A stretch of 64,000 nt of DNA from Agarophyton chilense (lineage: Eukaryota > Rhodophyta > Florideophyceae > Gracilariales > Gracilariaceae). Position numbers and translations under genes: made by a program. Below the pieces are notes generated by a model. The model saw only the letters and a program-made list of their open reading frames with translations. It was not told where the DNA came from and did not search any database. The DNA is taken from the NCBI GenBank assembly GCA_030374765.1, contig JARGXX010000080.1, positions 620,001 to 684,000 of the forward strand, read 5' to 3'. Below, piece after piece: positions 21,166 through 32,008 of this stretch (within the stretch, counting starts at the first letter, position 1; every line of letters starts with the position of its first letter).

Positions 21166-22398
21166 ATGCCTACCGGACGGCATTTCTCCACAAAATCCAT
21201 CAAGCTTCTTGCAGATGATATCAATTCAAACTTTGCTGAGACTACCGTCGATAATTTTCTCAACACTCTTGCAAAGATTGATGCGCAGATTCATCAAGAA
21301 TTCGACACGATAAAGAACGATCTTTCCGTCACGCAACGTCAGTTGGGGCAGGCCCATTCGAAATGCGATTCATTACAACACCAGAACGAAGCTTATGCGA
21401 AAAAGATAGCTCAATTATCTACCAAGCTTGCTGCTGTTACTGCTACAAATCTTGAACCATCGCCATCGACCGCGCTTCCTGCTTCACTCTCGGCTGTCAA
21501 GTGTACGTGTGCGTCATCGGCTGATGATCACCATCCATCTTGCGCATTCACGAATGCAATCTTGTCAACGTCAAATCCACAACGACTCGTTCAACTTTTG
21601 CTAGCGAGAGAAAAGGCATACCATAATCAACAAGCGCTCGTGCAACGTCTCAAACTGGATAATAATGAGCTTCGAACCACATACGACAACCTTTGGAAAC
21701 GCTATCAAAACTTGCATGCTACGAATAATCACACCGATAACAACATCGAACATCTATCCGTGCGTCTCCAAAATGCAGGTCGGGAGGCGTGTAATGTGTC
21801 AACTCATGTAGAACAACGTCTGCAGATTACAGCGGATAACATCAATAACTTCCGCCAGTCAGTTACACTTCGTCCCATTGTTGCTCAGAAACTGAAGCAA
21901 TCCATCATAGACGAATACGAGCAAGATTCGGATACGGAGACAGAACTTAACGTCATCGGATGTGCAGCAGCTGCTGATGAACTAATCGCCACGCTAGCGG
22001 CTCAGAAAGTTGCGCACGAGCGTTTGAGGAACACAGTGCTGGAGCTGACGAAGGAATTGGAGCAGGGTGTTGAGAAACGGCAGCAAGACGCTAATAAGGT
22101 GCAACTTAAGTTTGAGAGCGTAGAGCACAAATTGAAGGTAGCTCAAAACGCTGTCAAGGAAAAAGATTTGGAAATCAGCGACTTGAAGAAGCAGAACACA
22201 AAGGTACTCGCAGAGTATGAGGCCATATCGGTGGCCCATTCCTACTCCAACGCAGAATTGTCAAGGATAAGGGCCAACAATCGCGCAAAGACAAAAGAGC
22301 GTCAATTAGTGGATAGACATGACCGTAATGATCGCCCCCACGCTCTCACGAATGCATCTGAGAATCGCCTAAACCATCGTAAGATCCATTTCAGGTGA
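21166..22398 (+). CDS. Coiled-coil protein, unknown
   Basis: A 410-residue protein. Residues about 20-95 and 260-350 are heptad-type coiled coils (e.g. LKVAQNAVKEKDLEISDLKK), separated by a Ser/Thr/Pro-rich linker and a Cys/His cluster (CTCASSADDHHPSC). An acidic DEYEQDSDTETEL segment lies in the middle. The ATG at 21166 is the first in the frame. Such long-rod proteins are often golgins, centrosomal or tethering proteins, but nothing here identifies one. It is convergent with the TPLATE-like gene (about 230 bases between ends). Confidence 0.6.
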   Translation: MPTGRHFSTKSIKLLADDINSNFAETTVDNFLNTLAKIDAQIHQEFDTIKNDLSVTQRQLGQAHSKCDSLQHQNEAYAKKIAQLSTKLAAVTATNLEPSPSTALPASLSAVKCTCASSADDHHPSCAFTNAILSTSNPQRLVQLLLAREKAYHNQQALVQRLKLDNNELRTTYDNLWKRYQNLHATNNHTDNNIEHLSVRLQNAGREACNVSTHVEQRLQITADNINNFRQSVTLRPIVAQKLKQSIIDEYEQDSDTETELNVIGCAAAADELIATLAAQKVAHERLRNTVLELTKELEQGVEKRQQDANKVQLKFESVEHKLKVAQNAVKEKDLEISDLKKQNTKVLAEYEAISVAHSYSNAELSRIRANNRAKTKERQLVDRHDRNDRPHALTNASENRLNHRKIHFR

Positions 22399-22630
22399 GA
22401 TTCCCTTACTGTTTACTAAAAGTTATTGCATGAGTGGTTTGTAAATATGATCTGAACACAAACAAACAAGGCTGTACATTTTGTGTTTTCAATTACTCCT
22501 TTTTCGAACTAAGATATATGGAACCCAGTGACTGCTACAGTAAAGTCAATTACCGCGCCATCATACAGTTCCTATCAAATCTTCATCCCCCCTCCGCCAA
22601 AAAACCCAATTTCATTCTTCGCCGTAGCTC

Positions 22631-25600
22631 TCAGCGACAAATCCGGGCACGATGAGCTACTCTCCACCGCTGATAAGGAGAAAGACTCTGTTCAGATTCC
22701 GTGATGAAGTATGAGTCCTGGGGTTGAAGTGCTACTTTCTTTTCTTCCTCTGTCAAATCTTCGTCTGGGAAGATGACACGATACGAATCCTTTAGCCACT
22801 CTCGACATTCCTCTCGAAAGGCTACGTTGTATCCGTCAGAATTACTTCTGATGGTTACGTATAAAACGCAAGGACCGTTTCCCATCCGGTCACGTGCCTC
22901 TGGTGCCAACACCGCGACAGCAACATAATCTCCTCGAGAGGAATCGGCTACTAGGGAGCAAACGTGAGAGTATGTGCGCATGCGTCCAACTTGCCGAAGG
23001 CATTTGCTTTTTCTTTCTAGCGTGTCAATGAATCCGTCCACTGCTTGATCTCTATTGATATGAACCTGAAACGAGATCGAAAATCTCATCAAATCCCATC
23101 TCCTTCTAAACACGTCAACGCCTGCATTGTTTGCCGGTCTTCTCAGAAGAAGAACATCTGAACTTGGCACATAATATGGTATGCATGGCTGTTCCGCGAC
23201 ATCCGCTATGCCCGCTTCCGCCGGACCTTCATGGCTCGTAAGTATCGAGATAAACACCTCCCCCGCAAAACCTTGATCTTTTCTTACCGCTAACACCAAC
23301 CTCTGCGTCACTGAGGCTCCGGGATCGATAGTGCCGAGGGTGTACACAGTAGGCGCGTCTGGCAATGGAATCAATGCACCTGCAGCTGAAAATATGAGGC
23401 TGGTTGAGCCAGATCTCACTCTTGAGCGATTTATCACTTCAACCCGAATGAGTGCTGTGCCCTTCACCGTATCCATTGAGTGCGAAGCCACGACACTGAA
23501 GGGGTCTGAAGCACCGTGAAGCGTTTGATGATCACCTTCAACAGGAATGTCCTTCCCGATGCCAGAGTTTCTCAGTGATGCCTGGTTGAACGTTTTCATC
23601 TTCGTCAGAGCAACGTTTGAAACATTTAGGACAAGCTCTTCGGTACTGAGAATAGTCGAGCCTCTCGAGTAGTCATACAATCTAGAGGAAGCAAAAATAC
23701 AGCTCTCTGTAATATCTTCCATCCAGGCAATGGAATCGGTTCGCACCTGAGCACCATTCGACCTCGAATGGCGCCGCGCAATGTTCCCAAGGTCTCGCAA
23801 TGGAACCGGCTTCGGAAAGTAATCGTCCATGTACATCTCCACAGAAGAAACAGTGTTTCGAATCGCTTCAAGAACGATGAAGTCAGAGCTTTCGGCCTCG
23901 TCCATGATTCCGATGTACTTTCTGAGCACTAATATCGCCTTTTCCGCCAATGGTGGGTTATGCGCTACGAGAGCCAAAAGTGACGAAAGTGCGGCGTATA
24001 CATAATCTGTCGTAAGTGTAGACCCCTCAGATGCGGCCGTGGCAAGGGCTATACTGCCAAATATGGTGTTTTCTATGGCTGTCGCTACGGTTCCTACGGT
24101 TTGTAGAACAGCCTTCGTTCTCTTCGATACCGCAGTAACCATACTGACGTAGCCGCCTTCGACGACCCGTTGAGCGGGTGTTTTGTAACCTTGTTTTGCT
24201 TCACTCCACAGAGCACCGGTTTGTAATTCTCGCAAGTGTATCTCGTTGTCCTTGTAATGCTCCTGAATATGATTCCAGATAGCTTTCAACATATGTCCTG
24301 CATTAGCCTCTGCCTTCATACCGCTTGTCAGCCAATACCTGGTCACACACACGAGAAGAGAAGCTCGAATGCCTATATCTTGCTGTTCAAGAGTCGCTTT
24401 GACCATGAGCTCTTGTAACCGTTCATACTCTTCCATACCAACGCCTTGGGATCGCATCAGAAAAGATGAATATTGTCCAAGGGCGTCGAACAACTTTAAA
24501 AATAACTCTTTTGCAAACGCGGACGCAGGCGAATATGGCCAGTTCAGGCATTGAATGGTCTTGGACATCAACTGTGATAACATTACTGCCCAAGTATTTG
24601 CTAGCGTGAGACGCATATTTGGGTCAGGACACTTGAAGATCTTCCGAGAAGCATCAAGAAGACTTTGTGAAATACAGCACATCAGTTCCGACGCAACAGC
24701 ATGGTCGCCCGAATCAACTACTCCACGCCACGAGTCGGACGTTAATAAAGCCTTCATGGTCACACCGACTCCCGCATCCCTCCCGCTCAGATCATACTCT
24801 ACAATAGTAGACGATATCACACTGAAAGCCTCCAGCCTGACACTTCTGGCCGGGCATTTTGCTGCGAAAGGTAGCAACCCAATGCTCATAGCCGAAATAA
24901 ACTTGCTGTTGACATAGTCGTTCTTGCTCAGAGCCGCCATGCCGTTCGATCCGTCACGGACCAATCCTCCCACTACAACAAGCGGGAGTTCGGCGTCTTT
25001 CTCAAGTAAGATACGGGTGATTCGACGAGTGGCTTTGATACCCCAGGATGCCACTTTCTCGGCAGAAGGATTCTCCACAGCGTAACTGCATACGTGTAGT
25101 AATGAAATGCTCGCGCAAGAAGAAAGCTCTATATTGGCATCGTCGCACAGGGGGACTATGACATGATCAGTAAAGTAGATGCTCCATTTTGAAGCGACTT
25201 GGTGTGCTTGAATGAGGCTCTGATCACCTGATCGCGATGCTGTCGGATCTAATATGTAGCTAACCAAACGAGTCAGTCCTTTCAAAGCTTCTTTTGCTAG
25301 ACGAATATTGCCAGTGGTTTGGAGATCCGCAGACTTTTTAACCTGTGTTGTAAGTAAGCTCACAAATCGATCGCCAATTTTCTTGTGACTAGGAACAAGC
25401 ACGTCCCAAATTGTAGTAGCAGTAGCCCTTCTAGTGACATTTAACAACGACGGAGCATCAGCCCAGGCCTCAAGGGCATACCGTGTAAGACATCGCAAAG
25501 CAGCAGTTGCAACCTGGTCAGAAGCATCAAACAAAGCTTGTAAAAGAGCAAACAACAAGCGTTCAATCGAGTTTCGAACAGCTGAAAACTGGTGCTCATT

Positions 25601-26086
25601 CAGCTGCTCTAATCTTACGGCTTCAATGGATGGGGCAGTAAGTGGACGAAGTCTGAGCACGAACGATCCCACAGCGTCGACAGCAGCGTTGCGAATTGCT
25701 GGAGCAGAATCGTTCGCGAGACATTCAATTAACGAGGACGTGGCATAGAGGCAGAGATGTTGCAAGGCAACATGCGGCAAAGAAGGAATCTTCAGCAAAA
25801 CCACGTAACAAACAGCTGTACTATGTCTGTTCAAATTTTCGGCGATGACAGACAAGGTATCAACCCAAAACGCATGCGAACAGGAAGTGGTTAACACATC
25901 CAGAGCTAAGGAAAGAATCTGCGGCGTAGTTCCACTGGAGGACAGCAAACAGTGGCGCACAATTCGCTCGGCGCTTTGCGATATATCATGCCCTTTGGCA
26001 GCGCGTTGCAAAAGCTTGTGCAGAGTGAGAAGCTGAAGCTCCTTTTGCGAGAGACTGCGGCTGATTTCGTCGATCAGATCGGACAT
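22631..26086 (-). CDS. TPLATE-like large subunit of the TSET/TPLATE adaptor complex
   Basis: A 1151-residue single-exon protein. The N-terminal ~800 residues are helical HEAT/adaptin-like repeats; the C-terminal ~300 form beta-rich appendage and platform regions, the layout of adaptor/COP large subunits. The C-terminal part (about residues 1000-1130), with DVFRRRWDLM, RTYSHVCSLVADSSRGDYVAVAVLA and a closing ECREWLKDSYRVIFPDEDLTEEEKK, lines up by eye with the C-terminal platform of plant TPLATE (WPSLP..., FHRVCSHI..., EDEVKATAAEK). TPLATE acts in clathrin-mediated endocytosis at the plasma membrane in plants. Length (TPLATE 1176) agrees. AP-1/2 beta or gamma-COP are less likely because the C-terminal match is to TPLATE. 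Start ATG at 26086. Confidence 0.65.
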   Translation of the reverse strand: MSDLIDEISRSLSQKELQLLTLHKLLQRAAKGHDISQSAERIVRHCLLSSSGTTPQILSLALDVLTTSCSHAFWVDTLSVIAENLNRHSTAVCYVVLLKIPSLPHVALQHLCLYATSSLIECLANDSAPAIRNAAVDAVGSFVLRLRPLTAPSIEAVRLEQLNEHQFSAVRNSIERLLFALLQALFDASDQVATAALRCLTRYALEAWADAPSLLNVTRRATATTIWDVLVPSHKKIGDRFVSLLTTQVKKSADLQTTGNIRLAKEALKGLTRLVSYILDPTASRSGDQSLIQAHQVASKWSIYFTDHVIVPLCDDANIELSSCASISLLHVCSYAVENPSAEKVASWGIKATRRITRILLEKDAELPLVVVGGLVRDGSNGMAALSKNDYVNSKFISAMSIGLLPFAAKCPARSVRLEAFSVISSTIVEYDLSGRDAGVGVTMKALLTSDSWRGVVDSGDHAVASELMCCISQSLLDASRKIFKCPDPNMRLTLANTWAVMLSQLMSKTIQCLNWPYSPASAFAKELFLKLFDALGQYSSFLMRSQGVGMEEYERLQELMVKATLEQQDIGIRASLLVCVTRYWLTSGMKAEANAGHMLKAIWNHIQEHYKDNEIHLRELQTGALWSEAKQGYKTPAQRVVEGGYVSMVTAVSKRTKAVLQTVGTVATAIENTIFGSIALATAASEGSTLTTDYVYAALSSLLALVAHNPPLAEKAILVLRKYIGIMDEAESSDFIVLEAIRNTVSSVEMYMDDYFPKPVPLRDLGNIARRHSRSNGAQVRTDSIAWMEDITESCIFASSRLYDYSRGSTILSTEELVLNVSNVALTKMKTFNQASLRNSGIGKDIPVEGDHQTLHGASDPFSVVASHSMDTVKGTALIRVEVINRSRVRSGSTSLIFSAAGALIPLPDAPTVYTLGTIDPGASVTQRLVLAVRKDQGFAGEVFISILTSHEGPAEAGIADVAEQPCIPYYVPSSDVLLLRRPANNAGVDVFRRRWDLMRFSISFQVHINRDQAVDGFIDTLERKSKCLRQVGRMRTYSHVCSLVADSSRGDYVAVAVLAPEARDRMGNGPCVLYVTIRSNSDGYNVAFREECREWLKDSYRVIFPDEDLTEEEKKVALQPQDSYFITESEQSLSPYQRWRVAHRARICR

Positions 26087-26733
26087 GGTGAACTAGAATG
26101 TCGCAGCGTGAGCGGAGCCGCCGACACCTGCGCCCCGACACCCCTAATTGGAACGTCGGCCGCGGGTAGGCGGCGGCATGTCGAAAGCGCGTCTAGGCGA
26201 GCGAATGCCGCAGGTATGAGCGTCCATCGCAAGGGATCAGGCAATTCCGCAGAGGCCATTTCAAGCATTTGCTGGAGCACCTCTTTAACACATGCGTCTA
26301 GCACAACGAAATATTTTTAATCTTTGTAAGTCTTTTTTGCAGAGCGAAGAGAAGCCCTCCCCCTCTAGAGCTAGCTAGCTAGAAACATTTTCCCTTTCCG
26401 GTACTTTCGACCGCCGCCGCTCGCCGTCAGTCATCTAATTGTACAGGTCAATGGAGCATCGCTGTCGAAAGCAGTGTTCCAAAAACAGAAAACGAACTTG
26501 GAAATGATAATCAATCTAGAATCAACAGTGCACAGATTAAGGAAGTCATAGAACGGCCATTACACTCCATAAAAGCTCCAACGGAGGCTATACTGAGCTA
26601 TGCCACATAGAACTACGAAGGTACTTGTGACAACAGACTTGTAATACAGAGATCCGTTTCCTTTTTGTAGCATGTTTCAACACGTAGCATTTGAGTCGGT
26701 GCATCACAAGATGCCGTGAACCGTATCGGCATA
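26087..26733. other. Intergenic, tail-to-head between TPLATE-like and mannosidase genes
   Basis: Upstream region of the TPLATE-like gene and downstream of the mannosidase. Contains CTAGAGCTAGCTAGCTAG at about 26364-26381, a short repeat. No gene seen. Confidence 0.4.
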
Positions 26734-29700
26734 TCAGTTTTTGTGAATTACGCCGTTCACAGTCCTCTCATTTTTGAGGAAGATCAATACTGAAATGATC
26801 TCGAATGGTTTGAAATATAGAGCAATTTGCCTAACACAGTGATTGAAGTCCTCGCGGTTGACGGTCCATTGCTGTTCATGCTGTACAACTTCCTCCAACA
26901 TGTTGCATATCTTAACATCTCGGGCAGGATATGGAAAGCGTAGAACGGCTGAACCCCGAGAGCCCATTGCCTCGAACATACGCACCACCACAGCGTCAGG
27001 ATGATGTTCGCTCTTCTTGACAGCGGAAATAAAGACCGACTGAATCGCATTTGCTGACTCTGTAATCATCTGGAAAGCAAGAGACGTTGTGTGGGATGCT
27101 TGGTTAAATCGGGCACACTCATGAAATTCGGGTGGCACATTAAGATCCCACGCTTCCGCAAATACTTCTCGGCACGGGAATGCTTCCCGATGAGGAAGCA
27201 GAGCGTATGTCATGAAATGCTGCCCAATATCTGCAGTATCATCCGGGCTCTTTGACGCCCGTAGTAAGGATAGTCTCATGGTCGAATCACGAACTGAGTA
27301 TCCATACTTACAGTCACTGAGGAGAGCTACCCCAAAACCAGGTTCACTGAGATCACAAAACTGATGTCCCACTACCTCAAACTTCGCAATTTCCCAAGAA
27401 TGATTAAATGTTGTTGGGCGCTTCACGTAACCGAATTGCGAATCGTAACTCGCGTGGCTATTGCGTACCCCGGCATTGAATAAGACTCGGAGAATTTTTC
27501 TGCTCTCCCTCCAATCGACACTTGTTCGGAAATCGAGACGAGCGCTACCAGCTCGCAACAAAATGAGCTGTTCGATTTCTGATCCTGCTCTTGTCGTAGG
27601 ATACTTCAAATGCAGTGCTACGCGTAAGGGCCCAGATTCAACGACCTCGCAGCTAACTGCATCCCCGATCAATTGTTTTTTCTCAAAAGAGTAGACCTCT
27701 GAGTCCCAAGCGCACCAAAACTGGCTAACATCATCGTAGAGAACAAATTTGTTGCCGCCTTGTGAAAGAGAATCAAAGTTTCCCCCCATTGTTGCTAAGG
27801 CTTCTCTGCCTTCATAGGGCGTTGTCTTGTCTCCGGACGCAAGTTTCAAACTCTGCAGTACTCCTGTTTGACAAATTTCGGCACGAACGAACTCATTTTC
27901 CAGCACGAATATATTTGGAAGACCACTTCTCTCTTCTGTAACAATTCTAGCAGGCCGAAAGTCTTCTGATGAAAGAGAAAGAAAACATGGCCTGACTGTT
28001 ATGCCGAATCCCCTTGGTGGAGTAGAAAGAGCCAGAAGCACTCTAGATCCATCAGGCTTATCCGTCTTCTCAAGCAAAGAAGCTTGCTTTTTGGCGTTGC
28101 AGGCTTGCCAACGTAGCATGGATAAGTCCACATCCGATCGGAGACAGGTTTCTATGACTCGCGGTCTGCAGTTCTCGTCAGTAGCCATTCGTTCATTGCA
28201 AACGAGCATACCGCTGACAGGTGCAGAGCATTCGGAGGAGATTGTCAGAGTTCTGTCCCCGTTTGGAAAAGATTTCGGTGTCGACAGTGATATAGAGCAA
28301 TCTTCAAGATACTTCAGAATCTTCTTAACCGCTGCAATTCCCTTTAAACGAACTTCTTCATAATCCCTGGCCGTTTCCCTGTATACTTCGGCAATGCATG
28401 AACCTGGCAATGTGTCATGAAAGCAATTCTTCAGGACCAACTTCCAACAATGTTTCAAGTCTACAGCTGGGTAAGTGAATTTCTGACGTGCAAACCCAGC
28501 TACAGCCAAAGCAAGAGAACCGAGGGCCTCTGCCTCTTGCAATAGAATTTCGGACTGGCGATTTTCCAACTTTGTCCGTGCTTGGCTTGTGTACGTGCCT
28601 CGATGCAGCTCGAAGTAAAGCTCACCCACCCATCGAGGAAGATCATCCTGCATTTCTTCTAGTTGTCTAAAGAATTCAAAAGGCGTAGAAAACTTGACAC
28701 GAGGAACACCATCTAGATCGTTCATTCGACGCATGGATTCCACCATTGCCGGCGAAGCCCCACCACCTCCATCTCCGTGTCCGACAAGCATTATTGCGTC
28801 ACTTATCACTCCAGAATCCTTATTCTTATTAACAGAACGAATTACTTCATCCGGGAAGGCCTGAGCGTTGTAAGTGTCCGCCGGTGGCATGTGAGATAAC
28901 ACTCGAGTACCGTTGAGGCCTTCCCATACGAAACTTGAATGCCTGCACGTTGCCGAACAATAAGAAAATATGAAGTCAGTTTGGGTATGACAGTCAATAA
29001 CTTCGTTCGAGATCGCAAGGTATTGAATGCAATGATGGTGCATTGAAGTCAGTGTAGACAGTACTTACGGAAACTTGTTAAACAAATTCCAACTTAGCTT
29101 TTGGGTCATGAAATAGTCGACACCACACCCTTTCATTATCTGTGGGAGTTGCGCCGCGTACCCAAAAGTGTCTGGCAGCCAGAATTCCTTGCAATGAAAT
29201 CCGAAGTTCTCCTTGAAGAATTCCTGACCCAACAAGAACTGTCGAACTAAGGATTCACCATTAGGTATATTGCAATCCATTTCTACCCACGTAGCACCGA
29301 CAGGCACGAATTTTCCTTCTTTCACTTTCTCGCACATTTGGGTCCAGAGTGAAGGATACTTCTCTTTAACCCATTCATATAACTGCGCCTGAGATTGTAC
29401 AAATATCGATTCTGGATATTGATCTAGCAGTCTCAGTTGAGTGGAGAATGTACGAGCCCCTTTCGCTGGCGTGGACGCCATCGGCCACAACCAAGCTAGA
29501 TCAATATGAGAGTGTAACATAGAATGGACGACACTCTGCGCTTCCCCATTTCTCTTTGAAAGAAATTTCGAAGCTATCTTTCGACCAAGCTCAAAAGTAT
29601 TTCTGTCCGTAACATCTACGGCATTAACGACCTGATTTGCAACATTTAGAGCATTAGCCCGCCGAGGACCTTCTGGCAAATGCTTTGCAAGGCCGGATAA

Positions 29701-30339
29701 AAGAGTGAGATCGTGAATAAGATCCCACGCTGTGTTGTCAAATACGGCGATGCAACACTCCTCAAGAGTGTAGTACTTTTCCATATCTGGAGGCTCAATA
29801 TCTCCACCACGACCAGCACCAAACAAACCGTTGCAGGCAATTTCGATGTACAGCCTGACTGTTTCTCCTTCTTTCGCAACCCCGTTCAGGCGACCTGGAA
29901 AAAGGGGAAAATCAGCCCGACGACACCAACTATCACCGCCTACCAGCCCTTGAAGGGGAACTCCATCTTCGCTTAGAACCATGGCTTCCGAGTTTGAGTC
30001 CCAGAGCAAGTGAACAGGCAAACCGTGCATTTCTTTGGGTACATGAATATCAAGCCGGAATAAGTGCGATGAAAAGCTAGGTCCAAAGGAATCACCGACA
30101 GACGCTGGGCGAAAGGAATGTGATTCAAGAACTTTTCGAGACGGACGTATTAAAGGTTGTCCAGTGCTTGCTACTGAGAGGCATACTGCGGAACGATTAT
30201 GGTCATGCCATATTCGCCCGCATAAATTCTGATCCATGCGTCCGGGCGGAACATTTCCTTTTGGGTTGAACGCTTCCCAGCCAAGGAAAACATTTATCCT
30301 TGACTCGGTGATCGACGGTTTTTTGTAGTGCTGAGCCAT
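26734..30339 (-). CDS. MAN2C1: Cytosolic alpha-mannosidase, GH38, MAN2C1-type (two exons)
   Basis: Predicted join of 30339-29069 and 28942-26734, giving 1159 residues. MAN2C1 trims free oligomannosides in the cytosol. GH38 metal and catalytic motifs are present: HSHIDLAWLWP (about residue 278; zinc His and Asp), WVEMDCNIPNGE (about 350; nucleophile Asp), LPDTFGYAAQLPQIMKGCG, GHGDGGGG and CFHDTLPGSC (second zinc His). The N-terminal SVGDSFGPSF, IACNGLFGAG and C-terminal DLSEPGFGVALLSDCKYG segments are specific for the MAN2C1 branch over Golgi class II enzymes, and there is no signal peptide. The splice restores the WNLFNKFPHSSFVWEGL reading across exons. Start ATG at 30339. Confidence 0.93.
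28943..29068 (-). other. Intron of the alpha-mannosidase gene (126 bp)
   Basis: Donor GTAAGT directly after ...AAGTTTCC (29069) and acceptor ...CAACGTGCAG before GCATTCAAG (28942). Without splicing the frame hits TAA right at the donor. Splicing gives the family-conserved NxFPHxxFxWEG junction. Confidence 0.9.
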
Positions 30340-32008
30340 TTGTTCATATGATTGAAATGTGCACAGTCAAGTTGATTCTTAAGATCAGGGTCGAGTGAAT
30401 GAACTGGGCACAAGAACAACTACGGCTACTCCGCCAAAGAGAATTCCTGAGGGGATTTGCAACGTATGGAATAGAATAGGTTGAAGGATTAGCGGATGAA
30501 TACAACTTCGATCTCAGCATGTGAAACGCTTCGAACCTGTGGTTTTTTCAACACGCATCTCTCGCATCAAATCCCTTTTGCACTTCTATAGTAGATAAAA
30601 TAGGGTTAAGTGGGTGGAAGGATGGCCGTGACAGCAAACCACGTCGATGCATAACGACTCATTTCTCACCTTGCCTGAATCAACTTCATTGGCTCCTCAG
30701 GAGCTATGCTATGAGCTGTAATGTTCATTGGGTCTCGAGATTCTTGGCGATATCTCTTTGATTTAAGATTTTGGTGTATCTTCGAAGATGATAAAACACA
30801 CTCGAGCGATCCTGTCAAAACACGAACACATGATTGGTTCGCAATGCGGGAATGGGGATAAACAGCGCAACAGCAGAGCCTCTCTGAAAGTATCAACAGA
30901 GCAACAAAGAGGCGGACATCATAGCGATCACGGCTTTGTGACAGTCAGGGATGAACTCTGCACACTCGCAGGTTTAATAGAGGATGAAATCTAGAAGGAG
31001 AAGGCCGAGTGTAGGCATTAGCGAATTTATAGTATCTCCAGCAAGGATTGGCTCACTACACTGCTCCTTCCCAGCTCATCTACCTGTTCTACAAGTCATG
31101 GATGTGCAGAACGCGGAACTGTTTGTATCTGCCACTTCACCCTAATCTGCTTTCTTTTTCACTCTTAGAAGATCTCTATTCGATTTATGGATGAGCCATA
31201 GGAGGCGAATGTGGAGGCGGAGGCGGAGGCGGGTTCCTTTGTGCTGTTTGTACTGGAAAAACGGCTTGGAATGGCTGTTTGTGTGTTGGTCCTGACCTTC
31301 TTTTGCACATGACGTTTTTGTGAAAAGAAACCGCGTTTATGACTGACTATTTTCGTATACCGTTTAAACACAAACTCGCTTTTATACGCTGTCACAAACC
31401 TCTCCGAACAGTCAAGAACTGGTTTGGAGACCCAAAAAGAAAGTGTATTAGTAGTCATTTTTACAAAATCGGAAAAAATGGTGAACCTGAAATACGACCC
31501 TGACGGATATGTTTTGCCTTTAGTTCAACTGTAGGTTACTCATTCAAAGAGAGCGAAAGAAAAGTGGCTTTCTAGAGATAACAGAACGGAAAGAGAAAGA
31601 ATGGCGAAGTGGATTGTGCAGCAAAATAGAGATCGAGTCTGGCTATAAATAAGTTCTCACATGGAAAGAACCGACTAGAGAGTGGATCATCATTCGAATG
31701 TGATGTTTGAATTTCCCCGTCATAACATAAACTTTTCCCGAGCAGCATCTGTCTATATCTCTATCGGTCTACAACCTGAGAATGTTTTTACGTGAAAGTA
31801 GATTGATGGCAACGTAGCCTACCTACGCCGCCAGAAACCTGCGCTCATGCAGCTCTTTCTGCCGTCATCTGGCCTTTTGTGAATCGGGAACGGTGCTTAA
31901 TTTTTGGAAGTTTCGGAAAGTGGAGGGAGAGAAGGGTTCATGGCGATTATGTACTTGTCGTGCTTCGCTTATCTTGTATTGGGGATCTGTACCAAGACTA
32001 TTTCGTTC
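30340..32008. other. Intergenic, no firm gene
   Basis: A 97-codon ATG frame on the minus strand (31458-31165) is basic, ends in an Ala/Ser run encoded by GGAGGC repeats (31209-31233) and has no recognisable domain; I leave it as a possible small gene. The rest is upstream sequence of the mannosidase and downstream of the glycosyltransferase. Confidence 0.4.
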
